From: Atherinomorus stipes | Lineage: Eukaryota > Chordata > Actinopteri > Atheriniformes > Atherinidae | Direction of reading: 5' to 3' | NCBI GenBank assembly: GCA_023101725.1 | Contig: JALJCO010001058.1 | Coordinates: forward strand, 310,001 to 374,000 | Length of the DNA: 64,000 nucleotides | Part shown: positions 39,432 through 52,500 of the stretch, piece by piece | Layout: the number at the start of each line of letters is the position of its first letter | How positions within the stretch are numbered: position 1 is the first letter of the stretch | Program-made: the position numbers and the translations under genes | The notes under the pieces: generated by a model | What the model saw: the letters and a program-made list of their open reading frames with translations, nothing else | What the model was told of the DNA's origin: nothing | Database searches by the model: none

Positions 39432-42400
39432 AAAATAAATAAATAAATAAAAACTTTCTCCAAGTTAAGAAAGCTGATGCTGAATAGTAGTTTCTGTTCA
39501 GGCTTTTTTAACAGACCAACCTCCCCTTCTTCTTCCTCTTCTGTATAGGAAATGCATAAATATTGTGAAGCAAATAGCAGATCCGTAGCTATTTAATGAG
39601 AACTTTGATTTTGCCTCTTATCTAATATACAAGGGAATGAAGATTCCACCTGCACTGCATTGCACCGCCAAGACTCCTTTTTTTATTTGGCCTACTGGAA
39701 AATATCTTACAAACACACAGCTTTGCTGAATGCATGTTTCTGTCTGTTATAGTTCCTTTTAAAATCTGTGTCTTTAGAGGACATTTACTCCAAATCATTC
39801 ATTTTTTTTTCTTTTGGAGATTTTTGGAATCAGCCTTTCACAAATAAGGAGAATAAGAAAAAGTCAGAGAGGAGATATTTCGACAGGATGCTCTCTCTAA
39901 ACTGTCTCTGCGTCTGCTGACTGATGAAGATTAAAGAGACAGAAACAGAGAGGAAAAGATTATAGGGTAGCAGAGATTGACTGTAAGAGAGAGAGAGAAA
40001 GGGTAAAAGAAGGGAGGGAGGAAGAGAGGGTGGAAGATACCAGGCTACAACAGAGAGAGTGAGGGAAGAGCATTTGCATAATGTCCTCCACCACAGTAAG
40101 TCCCTCAGGCTAGCCATGCTGGATAACAGAGGACCAATACTCTTAATTCAATCTCTTTATTTTTCTAATACTTGAGAAATTAATAATTTGTCCCCATTCC
40201 ACCCACAGCCACCCCCTCTCGTCCACGAAAACCACCGTGAGCGTCGAGCTGAGCTGCCTAAGTTTGTAACTTTAACCCAAGAAATTGATGTGAGCAGGCC
40301 TTGAGGCAGACCTGCTAATGAATGGATAGAGAGTGAAAGAAGAAAGTTAAAAGATGGTCTTTTATAAAGTAATTTAAGAAAATCCTGTTAGCTGGATCAA
40401 GTACAAGAGTATAATTTCTTAAAATGGGAAAAAGAGGAGCTTTCGCGCCTCTCTTGCACACTTAATAACAAAATTAAGGAAGTAAAAAGATAAAGAGACG
40501 GAATCAATTAGGCCAGTGCTGGTAAACAGTGCTAATTGTAGAGAGGGTGGGATGGCCCATGGAGGTGGGACGATGGGTGCGATGCTCAAGTGCTCACACC
40601 CTCAGGTGGCTTAATGCCACACCACCTCCCACACTGACATTTCGGATGAAAACTGCTGGGCCAGAGGGGGAGAAAATTCAGGACAAACCTGCTCTCATTT
40701 AAAAGGTTTTCCGGCAACAAAGAAAAAAGTAGAATAAAAACCAGTTGTGATGAAAATGTACTTCTTGCCTCAATCATTTAGTTTTCATCATTACAGCACA
40801 TGGATAATTCCTTTGTAACAGAGCAACAGCCATCAAACAAACAGCCTGTAAACCAAACACTAAACACACGAGACATAAGAGCTTATCAGGCTGTTATTGT
40901 TCCAAAAGGGAGTCCTCTGTCACAGAGACCAGGTCAAGCTCTGTCAAAGAGGTGGACTGATGGTGAATATTTAGAAGAGCATCTCTTCCCTTTACTGCTT
41001 CATCTTGGGGACACAGAATCTTTAAATAGCATCAATTTATTTGATTTTAACATGCCATAATTGTTTGGGTTTTTAAAAACATATTTCATGTGTCTGTAGG
41101 TTGTAAAGATAATTATATTCCATAATGACTGTTTCATTCACACAAACCTTGTGTCTTTTATGCTGATGCTGCATGTCTTTGCAGTAAATCGTGTTATGCT
41201 TGTTTTTAGTTTGTTTTCCTTTAGAATTATTTCAAGCTATAAAATTATATGACTGATATATTTATTGAAATATACTTTTAGTTTAACTGCTTCATAGGTT
41301 GATTAAATCATGTATTACTCACAAGACAGCTTATTAAAAACAATAATAAATTATTAATAATCTGTGGCCATATCAAATATTTATTTAGATGTCAGTTATT
41401 GCATTTTGTATAATTATAATTCCAATTTAATTTTTGATTACCTAATTAATTTTATTTTTTCTTAAATATATGTAGTCATCTTTTTATTGTGTAGGTCCGA
41501 ATATCCTCCTGTTGAGATAAATCCATATATCTAAATACAATCAAGCCAAGGTGAATATTAATTGTTAAAAAATAAAAAGTGTATGACACAAACACAGTCA
41601 GATTGTTTCTGAGGATGAAATTAATATATCTTAATCTACAGATCTTTCTAATCTGTTACTTTACCTTTTAAAGAAATGTGATCTTTTTGACCTTTTATCC
41701 GGTATTTCCCTCTCCTCGCCTTCCTCAGTAGATAAAAGTGAGGATGATTGGTCTCTGTGGGCACAGCAGACACTGAGCATTATTTGATGCACATTCCCCT
41801 GGGTGTTATGATGGGGAAATAATTGTAAGTATTTGTATTTGTTTCTTTTTCACTGTGATGTGCTCTGGGAAATTCTTAATACCTTCTAGAGATTATACGG
41901 TAACTCCCAAACTCCCATGATTATAATTAAGCCTGACTTGGTTATAAAATGAGCAAATAGCAATTTAGTTTTGCATCGTGTGAGGGAGCATCTCTGTGTG
42001 TTCCTCTGTCTTTACATTTCTAAATATACTTGTGATGGTGCCTGTGAGTTTGAATATGCACATGCAGATTGTTTTGTGTGTTTAAGGGGCAAAGTGCTGC
42101 AAAGGAAAAAGCATCTATAGTGGAATGTTTGCTCAGGCATGAAAAACTGCTCTCATCTTTCTTCTGGCAAAAAAAGAAAACAAAAAAATCACACAAACAT
42201 TCCCCCATCCATTCTCTTTTTCCTCCTTATTCTCTATCTTTCCCTGCTCTCTCTTTCTGTATCACTTACAAAGGCAGCCGTTTCCTCCAAAATGAGGCCA
42301 CGTACGGAAGGTATGCAAATGAAATCATTGCTCGTGGATTAGAATGGGACACCATATACCCTAAATCATGATTGTCAATCATGGCTGGGGATTAAGGGAT

Positions 42401-45400
42401 ATGGGCTCACAGACCTAAAAAAGCAACATTTCCCCCCTCAGGCAGATCCCCATTGTGAGAAGCTCTGAGGAAGAGAGGGCTCCACGGGGGAAGACAGCAA
42501 CACTGGAGCACTAGTGCCCCCTTCTGTCTGATGTTTGCTGAACTGTTTCATCATCAAACGCAGTCAGAAATAGAGGCTGGCACACACAAGCCTATTCATT
42601 TACATTCGACGTAGCCGCAGGCAAAAGCTTGATTAGACAAATGCACATGCTTTGGTGATGCAGTGTTTCATCTTCAGTGGAGGAGAGAGAGAGACCTCAT
42701 TTGTTTCTCTGGCATGTGCGCAGACTTGGTTCAACATCAGTGGGTTAGGAGGGCCATAGGCCTTACAAACGTAACAGATGTTTGTTTGCCCTCTGAGTGA
42801 GTGTGTTTAGCACTTCAGTCCTTCTAATTTTTTTGTACAGTTGGATTCTAATATGTACTGAACAATTTTATTTACACTTGGACATGTGTCACAGAGATAC
42901 ACTCTACATAGATTGAATGTATCTACAGTAAGCATGTTTTAATCATTACAACAGCAGATCATTTTAATTATACAAATACTATTAGTTGTGACCACAAGTA
43001 TCCAATGAAATGTGCCAAATATTGCTGCAAATCATTAATAGTGCAGCTCCAAACATGGAGACATGTTTAGTGGATTGTGTGCAGACCCTGGAGCCCTCAG
43101 CTAGAGTGCCAGTCTGTTCCTGTGGAGCAGTCAACCAGACAAACCCAGCCAAGAGAGAGCAAGGCACAGGCACCGGGCCAGGAAATAGCAGTGGAAAACA
43201 CTCCACTACCGGCAGAGGATTGTGTTTTTATAAGACATGGGGGTGAGTGGGTGAGAAGGGGGGTGAAGATAAAAAAAAAATAGCCATCTAAAGGATATTG
43301 GTGTATGATAGCAGGAAATAAGGGAGGGCTTTGTTTAGCTCCATCAGATGAGACGCTGATAGTAAGAAAAGTGAAGAGAGGAGAGGAGTTGGCACCGTTC
43401 ACATCCTGCACAGCGCATCTCCCTGCTACCCAAGACTGAAGGTGGCGTGGCACCTGTGCCTTTCTGGCCTTGGCATTATATGGGCAGGAGGTCAAGGCCA
43501 GGGCAACATCTGCATCGCATCAGAGGGTCTGGCCAAGTGCCCACACAATGAAAGTCTCTCATAGAGAAACCCTTAAGAATAGATTTGAAATGTACCATGT
43601 GCTTCCTATTAATGTATTTACACACTGAACAGTTTAGCTTCACAAAATGCCACACAAACACTGCAGTGTGTGTGTGTGTAGTCACTATCATTTGACTAAT
43701 TTTAATCCCGGGATCCTTAATACCATCCCTACTGTCTTCAACAGCAAGTCCACCTGAGTCATGTTTCCAGTTGAGTGGAAAATAAACCACCAAAACAGAT
43801 ATGAGCCACCAGCACACTAAAGAGCAAATCATTATGCATCATTAGGTGAAGATTTAGTTTAAACGTGTTTAGCAGGAATTAAGCAAAGCTGTTGTTGACA
43901 TGGATTGACTGCTGTAATGCTTTATTGTCAGTGCTCCAGGAGGCAGAGAGAGGCCCGGCCTAGTTGGGGGAGCAGCAGTGTGCCGAAAGCAAGGATTTAT
44001 GGGATGTTGAGAGGACTAGCTGGATATGCAGGAGTGGACAAACAGGAAATTATGGTTGATGGTTTATTTGGCAGAAGAGACGAAGGCGAGAGATGCATGG
44101 AAAAGGGCAGACAAAAGAGGGTGACAATGGCGAGGAGGATTCAGTTGAAATATATTTAACTTGAATATGGATGTAGCTCTGCTTTTATGGTTATGTTGCC
44201 TGAAACTACATGAAAGCATCCAATTTAGAGCTATAATCAGTGCTAGAAACAGCTGACTGCAGAACATAGCCTTAAAACAGGGGGGATGGGAAAACACTGT
44301 TACATAAAGTTTTTGGGAGAAAAAAAAAATACAACTGCATCTTTCACTAGTACCTTGACTGAGCAAAGCTCTAACAGTAGTATATTCCCCTTTAAGGGCT
44401 TAAATTCATCATCATATAGAGCAAAGGAACACATTCTCTTCTAATATTATGTTTATAGGCCACGTTCCAAAATCTCAAGGAGATTGGGAAGCCATCCTTG
44501 TATCCGAGTAACAAGCGGAAATATTCAGCAACTGCTTTGTCTGTCCTGGCTTTCTTGAATTCTGATCATGTTTCCTAGAGCACGAAAAGATTTTTAACAG
44601 GAAGGAAAATCAAAGGTGGAGCAACTTGCCCACAGTCAGTGCAAATCCAAGTTTTCCACCTCTTGTCCTGACACCAGTTTGTGTTTGTGCTTGCTGGAGT
44701 CTTTATGTTTCTGAATGTGTATGCAAGGGCTGCTCAAACTGACGAGTAAAAGAGGACAGTCTTATCCAGCTCTCCAGTGTTGACAGTATTACTAATCCGC
44801 TCCACCTGCTCAAACACCCGCCCCAAAAAACACATACCTCCCCCTATTCCATGTGCCTGTGCTGGGAGTCCCTGGGGCCAGGATGCGCCTCTGCCTTCGT
44901 CTCCACGCCAGTTATCGTCTCTGGCCCGGCTCCGCTCCCCCAACCCCTTCCTGTGCCACGCACATTAATCACCGCAAAAACAAATAGTTTTCAAATGTTT
45001 GGAAAAGACCCACTGTTTGCATCAGAGCCTAACAAAATAATTTTTACAAGCTATCCAGTTGTGATTAGGGCTGAGAGAATTGAATTTATGTGGCATTGAT
45101 AATATTAATATTAGCCTAATTAATTATGTTGTTTGAACTTGCACAGCACTGTGTGTACCTTTTACACAACACTAACCAGCCGGCACTGGAACTGAGCTCT
45201 CAGCCGTCTCTATCTCGCCAGCTCTCCCCGAGTTCATGACTACTGCACACAATTCATCAACTCGTAGATATCTAATCCCCTCTGGCTCTGCTCACTTCAT
45301 GAAGTCTAAGAAAGAACTTTACTCTGGTGGCAAGAATTCCTATGAATACTTGATGACTTCTATAGAAAGGAAGACTGTTTCATCTCACTTTGAAAGTGAC

Positions 45401-45497
45401 ATTCGCAGAAAGAACCGGACAAACTTTCTATTCACAGCTCCCGAACAATATTCAGAGAGGGCAATAATAATAAAATGTTTTTTGTTTCTCTTTTTTT
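39432..45497. other. Gene-free DNA downstream of exoc5
   Basis: No exon recognised on either strand. AT-rich near 41,050-41,700. Purine-rich near 39,960-40,070. Complex, non-repetitive blocks near 42,400-42,800 and 44,760-45,000 show no coding signature. Confidence 0.4.
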
Positions 45498-45503
45498 TTT
45501 ATT
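45498..45503 (-). terminator. Possible poly(A) signal of exoc5
   Basis: TTTATT on the plus strand is AATAAA on the minus strand, about 1.0 kb past the exoc5 stop. A variant ATTAAA lies nearer, at 46179-46184. Either could end the transcript; no transcript evidence is available. Confidence 0.3.
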
Positions 45504-46514
45504 GAGTCACTAATTAAGGTAAGAGGAGTACAGTGGGAGCAGCTTTGTATAGGAAATCATTTCAGGCATTGGGGCTATATCTTCCCTTGTACAGAGGACA
45601 GTTAATGTGAACCTCCAATAAGCCCTGTGTGAAGAAGTCCCTTCTAGTCTGTTTCTTTAATCACCAGAGGTCAAGATTTCATTGTCCTCTGACCCAGAAA
45701 CACTGCAGATCAGACCAACAATGTCTTTGGACTTTGCGCATCACTGGATGAGCAAGTGTTGATCTGTGCAATTACAGTGACACACATTCAGTGACCCATC
45801 ACACCAATCATCTGAGCCATGAGGGGACCACCCAAACCTCCTGAGAGGTTCTCAGATCTGTTTAGAGTCCAGGTCACACTTCTCTGTGATGGCCTCTTGA
45901 CTTCTACTTTGTGGTCAAGGGTCAAAGGGTACAGAGGTGGTCATGTGTCTCTTTTAAGTAGACAGAGCTCTATCTCTCAATGAGGCTGTCTGTCAGGTCT
46001 CCTACAATCCATCACAAAGAGCAACTGTTCCCAGTGTGTTTAGTGCAACTGTAAAGGCTGATGTCTGACTTTAAATCCTTCACAGCTTGTTGATGGCCTC
46101 CCTTTAAAGCAGCTTCAGGTCCAATCCCTGTGCACAAGTGCAGCTGCAGAAATTATATATTTGGCACAAGCAAAAGTTTTTAATGTAAGCACATAAACCT
46201 ATATCGTCCATTTACTTATAACAAGTCATATATCTTAATCACATGAATTGGTGATGGATTAGTATTTAAAAACAAATTAAACCCTAAGTTCATGGACATT
46301 TACATTTTAACAGCTCAGAGAAATAAACAATGAAAAAAAAGATAAAATGCACATTTCCCACATTCAAAGAGCAGTGGCCTTTCAATGCCAGTATAGTTTG
46401 TCTGCTGGGGCCAGGCTGATGCATTCTCAGAAGTGGTAATAGGGATCCTCAAGGCGTGTCACCTCAAGCTTTTTTTTTTCTGGACGGAGAAACAGCGAGG
46501 TCTTCAAACAGTCA

Positions 46515-49500
46515 TTAACTAAAGTGTCGGCCCAGTCTAGCTGAACGATAGTCCACTCTGAGCTGGACAAAGGCATGCAGCAGGTTCCGGTCCAGATTTG
46601 TGAGATGTTCCCCTGAACAGACTTGCTTCAGGTTGTCTGGAGCGACCACCAGAAGGTTACAGAGGGCATGGAGTGTGTCAAAGAGCTGCAGCACCAGAGG
46701 CACCTGGAGAACAGACAAGCAATTAAATGCTTACCAACATATTTGTTTAAACAGGGGATGTGACCAGGAGGTCATGAAAAAGGACTGTGTGAGGTAACTC
46801 ACCCCTAATCATTGTAAAAAAGAAAAAAAAAAGGTTTCTTATATTACAAACATTTATATGTTCCAAAGAACGTGTGGAGCTGTGGTTCTCTGCAGACACC
46901 CTTATTCCTAACTAGTTAGAAGTAGTGCCTACGTAGGCAGAGCCATATTTGCCCTGAGACCGGTGCATTCTGGACCTGCGTCCCCTGCTCACCCTGAAGT
47001 CCTTGGCGCATCGTCGGTATTCAGCCACGTCGCAGATGGCCAGCATGCCTCCCATCGAGCTGTAGCTGTATTGCTGTAGATGCTCATGGATGAGCCGGTG
47101 AAAACGAACACCCAGCTCTGTCAGCACTGTGTCCACGTTTTTCCCATCCATGGATTTCCGCACATGCTCCACCTGCCGACTGACGTAGGCACATACTTTG
47201 GAACAGGCCTGCCAGGGAAACAGAGAAAGCAGGTTCTCAAAACTGTCAAAGTGACAAAACAAACTAAAAAAAAACCTATTAGTGTTCAACAGAAAGACAA
47301 CAAAGTGTGTGAAAGAAGGTGGTTCTAAAGCTGAATTTGTTTCGCTGATGTGGACTCTGTATCTCTTACTGTAGTGTACTGAATCATGACATTGTTCTCA
47401 TCTTCAGGCTTGAAATCAGTTTTCTTCTGCTCTGTTGCCAGGATGTGCTTCATCTGCCCCACCATACAGTTTAATGTTCTGAGCGTAAAAAGAAAAAACA
47501 AATAAGGAAAATGACAAACACTTGTTAAAAAAAAAAATCATTCTTGCTTTTAAGATGCCTTTATAAAAGCATGCGCTGCAGTTGTCACCTACCACCTGCT
47601 ACAAACACTGACCTGTCGATTCCTGTGTCCAGTTTCACTTCCATCTGTTCAATCACCTCTTTCTTCTTATGTAAGCACTCTGCCAACTTTGGAGATGAGC
47701 TGGAGACAGAGTTGGAAAAGTAAATTCAAAGGCCAGCTTCTCTCTGCACATAATAATTTGTTGACTTAGAAACATATAAAATGGAGGTTCATCTCACTGT
47801 AACCAACCTTATGAGAGGCATGAGCTGGTCATTAAACTGTTTGTCAAACAAGTGGAAAATGGAGTTCGCCTGCTGAACCACATCCAGGAAGTACAGGTTG
47901 GCATTTTTGGCATCAGCCGAGGGAATTGCTGTAGATTTTTTTTTTTAAAAAGGTGATCAAATAATTAAGGGAAAAAAAGGGTAAAGGAATCTTTCAATAT
48001 CATTTACAGAGGATAGAAAAACACAGCTGCCTGATGTTTATTGCTTGATAGTGTATATACACAATGCATGGAAAAGGAAATCAAATATTGTTTGTCTTCA
48101 GCCTCAGACAGTGAAGAGAATGTATTCAAACCACAAGGGCACTGGAGATGCATTCTTCTTAATGGAGGATGTATGTTACATAGTGAGTACTGGAAGAAAA
48201 CAAATGCTTGTTTTTAGAGATGAACCGATCTGATACCTGGATCGGGTATCCGCTCCGATATTAACTAATTTGCTAGATGGGACATTGGGTGAATGATTTC
48301 GATCCTGCCATTTCTTTTTTTATGAATATCATACAAAACAAGACAGTTACAGCCACTTTAATTATATGTTCACAACTCTGGTAACATCATCATGCAGAGC
48401 AGTGTTGTTTCTTTTAATTACAACAGGTGTTTCCCACCCTTACATGTGACTGGCTGAGCAGCGTTCCATGCCGTGGTACATTACAGTGTATGTACAGTTT
48501 GTTATTTGTTAATAAATAATATTAAAGTACATTTATATATGTGTTAATTTCTCACCTTTTTTTTTTAACAAGGCTAAATGTTAATGTCAAGCCTGATGCC
48601 TTCACTCACATGGCAAGGTATAAGGTTCATTCATTTAACAGCAGTATCAGATTGGTATTAGGTATTGATCGATATGCTCAGCCCAGGTATCGGTATGGGA
48701 CTGGATTGGGAAAAACTGGATCAGTGCATCTCTACTTGATCAAATCTTTAATATGGACAGCAAAGTAATAAGCACAAGTAACTGACACAAAATGAAAACC
48801 ACCACTAATAGAAAAGGTTAAAAATGAGTATAAAACATACCTATTATGTTGCTGTTTGAAATGAATTTGGTAATTTAACTTTACAACAATTTCTGGGCTG
48901 CCCATCATTTACTGTTTTTATGATTTAGTGGGTAAGTAATAAAAAAAAACTTTTATATATCAATATTTTAATCAAATGTGCGTCACCCAAACTGGGGAAA
49001 TGGGCCGCTGCATTTAACCCATCTCTATATTTACTACAGAGTAGTGGGCTGCCATATTTCAGCCCCTGGGTCTTGCTCAGGGACCGACAGTGGCCCACCA
49101 TTGTTGCCAGTCCAACTCCAACCTGGGTCCTCCAGACACCAGTCCACCTTTCTTACCACTAGATCACCACTCCTGAAGGCACATACTGTATGAGGCTCCT
49201 GGCATCGCATATAACACAACCCCTTTCACTTTGAGGCAATGAGTTCAATTTATAGCAAAATGTTACATCACAGTACTTAACTAAGGGTAGAATTATCCAG
49301 CCTCTCTGTCTTTATCTCCATCATTCAGTCAGTGTATCCCAGGAGTGGGAAGCCAGAACTCTTACTTTTCTATTAACAGCAAACGCCCGTCAGCATGTTA
49401 ACAGTTCACTTAACTTTAGAAAGAAATGAGTTAATGATGTTACATCCATTCTTTGTCCAATATTTTAAACAAACTATGAATAAAAATAAATCATCTTATT

Positions 49501-52500
49501 ATTTGCAGAGCTACCTTCTGGTTAATGTCTCAGGTTTCTTGTCTGTGCTGCAGCTTCTTTTTATGTTGAAACAAGGTTGTGCCTAAAAAATGTATGAACA
49601 TTTGCAATCAAATTGAAGATGAGGAGAAATGTCAAGTACTTGAGTGTTGAGGACAGTGCAATGGTCCAGTAACCTTGTGGTATATTTGACAAAAACATGT
49701 CTTTGATATTTTAGTAAGACCTGAGGAAACTGTCAACTTGTGAAAAAGAGCTAAATAAACATTGTTTATAGATTGATAGCAAGTAACAAGGGTAAAGTTT
49801 TTTTTGGATTCATTAAGGGTGAACTGTCTCATCTAGAAGCTAAGGCTCAGTCTGGCCTTCACATTCTTCATCACTCAAAGGATCCAGGTCTTGAGCAGCG
49901 ACACAGCTTTAAAAAGCAGAGGTGGTTTACAGCCCCTTGCAATCTACTGGCTTTACTTTCATAACAGTGTAATAAATAAGCAGATAGTGAACAGACATGA
50001 TGGATATAAGAGCTCAGTAGAATGTACCTGAAAGGCCAATCTCCAGGGCGTAGTCAATATGATCCACACACAGATGTTCAACCAGCAGGAGGAAGATTGA
50101 ATAGGCATTCTTAGGCAGATCAGAGGGATCTGAAAGCTGTGTTACATTAAAGAAAAGCAAACATTCAACTTCCTTGCAAACCACATGTACACCACAGTCC
50201 ACATCCCTCCACAGAATCTGCAGAAAGCAGTGAAGCCTTACCCTGTGACATCTCTCAAAGGCATGCCGTGTCTCCTGCAGCAGATTAACAACCAGCTCTG
50301 GGGACAGAAAGGTCTCCCCATGGGTGTCAATGCTGGGGCCCAGCGGAAGATTGGTGCGTTGTCTGATCCGCTCTTTCAGCTCTTGAATACTATGGAGATG
50401 AAGACAGAAGTGATTATCATTTCAAGCATTATTTACATCATAAAGCTTTTTATTTAAGAGAAGACCCTTCAAGAAGCAAAAATTGAAACTCTTACCTGCC
50501 AGTGCCAATTGGTCGTTTTTGGTGGTTCTTGGAGTCATAGTACCGCTGCAGAATCATGGCACCTCGAGTGCGAAGGTATTCCCTTTCCATGTCAATGTAA
50601 CTTTCCAAATAAGAGGAAAATATGCTCTTTATCAGCTTGGACAGGAACGTATGCTTGTCGGAGCCCAGGTTGAACTCTGTCAGCTTTGTGGCTAGTGTTG
50701 TGGTTCTGGGGAAGTCAAATATCCAGATACAAACGTAAGAATAAAGGTAATTGGGCACACAGGAAGTGGTCAGAATTACTTCTTAAATTACCTGGTGTAA
50801 AGGTCATAGAGGTTCTTGAGGTACTGTTCTACATCAGAGTGTCGAGTGTCCTCCAGCTTTTCCCTAACATGAGCCTGCAGAAACAAAACCAGTTGAACAC
50901 GACTACAGATAAGAGGAGTTCGAGCAGGATAAAAAAAAAGAAGAAAACAAAGAAAAAACAGTAGAAATACCTGCAGTTTGTTCTCAAAAATGTTCTGGAT
51001 GAGTTTGGCCATGACAGTCTCTGGACTGCTGAAGATCTCGCCCACTTGCTTGTTAACCCTTTGGCAGAGGATTGCAGTGTCTTCAAACACATCGTTCCTC
51101 ATGTAGGCACCCTTACAAGGAAAAAAAAAAAGAAGAGAGACACATAAAAAGCTTGTAAATGTGTTGTTTGTTTATATTACCGGTATAAAAAGAAATTAAG
51201 TTTAAAATAAATGTTTAACACTCACTTCCTGACACTGCTTGATGTAGACATCCACACAGTGTGCATAACCCTTATAAAAACCAAAAAACACAGAGATATT
51301 ACCTTTCTGAAGTCACAGTATCACTGCATAACAGTTATACATTGATACACATGTGTAGTCATATACTTTATAAATCAAGCAGCAACTGAAACAATCACAC
51401 TCAATAAGACAACGGATTAAACATGTTTTTTCCAGGTCACCTTGAAATGTAATAGAACTGCTGCAACCTCCCGCATACGTCCAATCTCACCCCTGCGCTG
51501 AGCTGCGGTGAACTCCTGGATCAGCTGCCGCTCCAAGTCATGATACTTACCTGGGCAGAGGTTAAAACAAACCCAGACAAAAAGTTTGATAAGCTAAACA
51601 GAACGTCTGTGATATTCAGAGACAGCAGCTGATGACCACTGACGGAAACTTACTTGCAATTTTTGCTTTGACATCTGCAAATCTGCCATGAATGAAGAAA
51701 TGGAAAATGATAAACAATGCAGTAATATACCTTTTTATTACTATATTGAGTTGAAATTGTGTAATGCTTGATACGTTTTCTTAGCTTTAAACTCTGAGGA
51801 ACAACAAGCAATACACCATCTTCCTGTTGTCCTCTTGTCTAAAGCTGCCTCCAGGATGCCTGACTCACCTGTCGAAAGGCAGCTCCTGGGCAATGAGATG
51901 CAGCTTCTGAATGATATCAGCTGCCTCCTCAATCTGAAGTAGAGAGAGGAAAAAGTGAGTGTGTTTGGAGAGAGAGAGAGAGAGAGAGATGACAGGTGAG
52001 TGACAAAGAAAGAGAGAGAGTACAGCAGAGCCATGTGAGGTGGACATCCAGACAGAAAGTGGGCAGGCCGCTGGCAGTTTCTCCTCTTGGGGGGATCATC
52101 ATCTTAGAGAAGCCTTCCTCCACCTCTCTGTGTTAAACAGGGAGCTGATAACAGACAGGCTGCGCTCACCTGGGCATCAGCAGCAGCAACAGCAGCAGCA
52201 GTCCTGACTTAGCAGCACATCCAACTCTTTATTGGCATGCCTTTTCTGAATGGGCTGTAATCCCACAGGAGTCTAAATCGCCTTCAATAATCTGTCCGGC
52301 CAGGGATATCTTTCTAAAAAAGGGGGCCCTGTTGAGAACCCCTCCCTCCCCCTGCTCCTCCTGTCATACATGCTGGCTAAAAAAGCCCCAGACCTACGAA
52401 AGGCCCGCCGTCCGCAACTCCTCTGTTCCCGCAGATGCCTGCCTCAGCTAACATCATTACTCTGCTCCCGTGAGGAGGATCCAGCCTTTCTGCTCGGCGA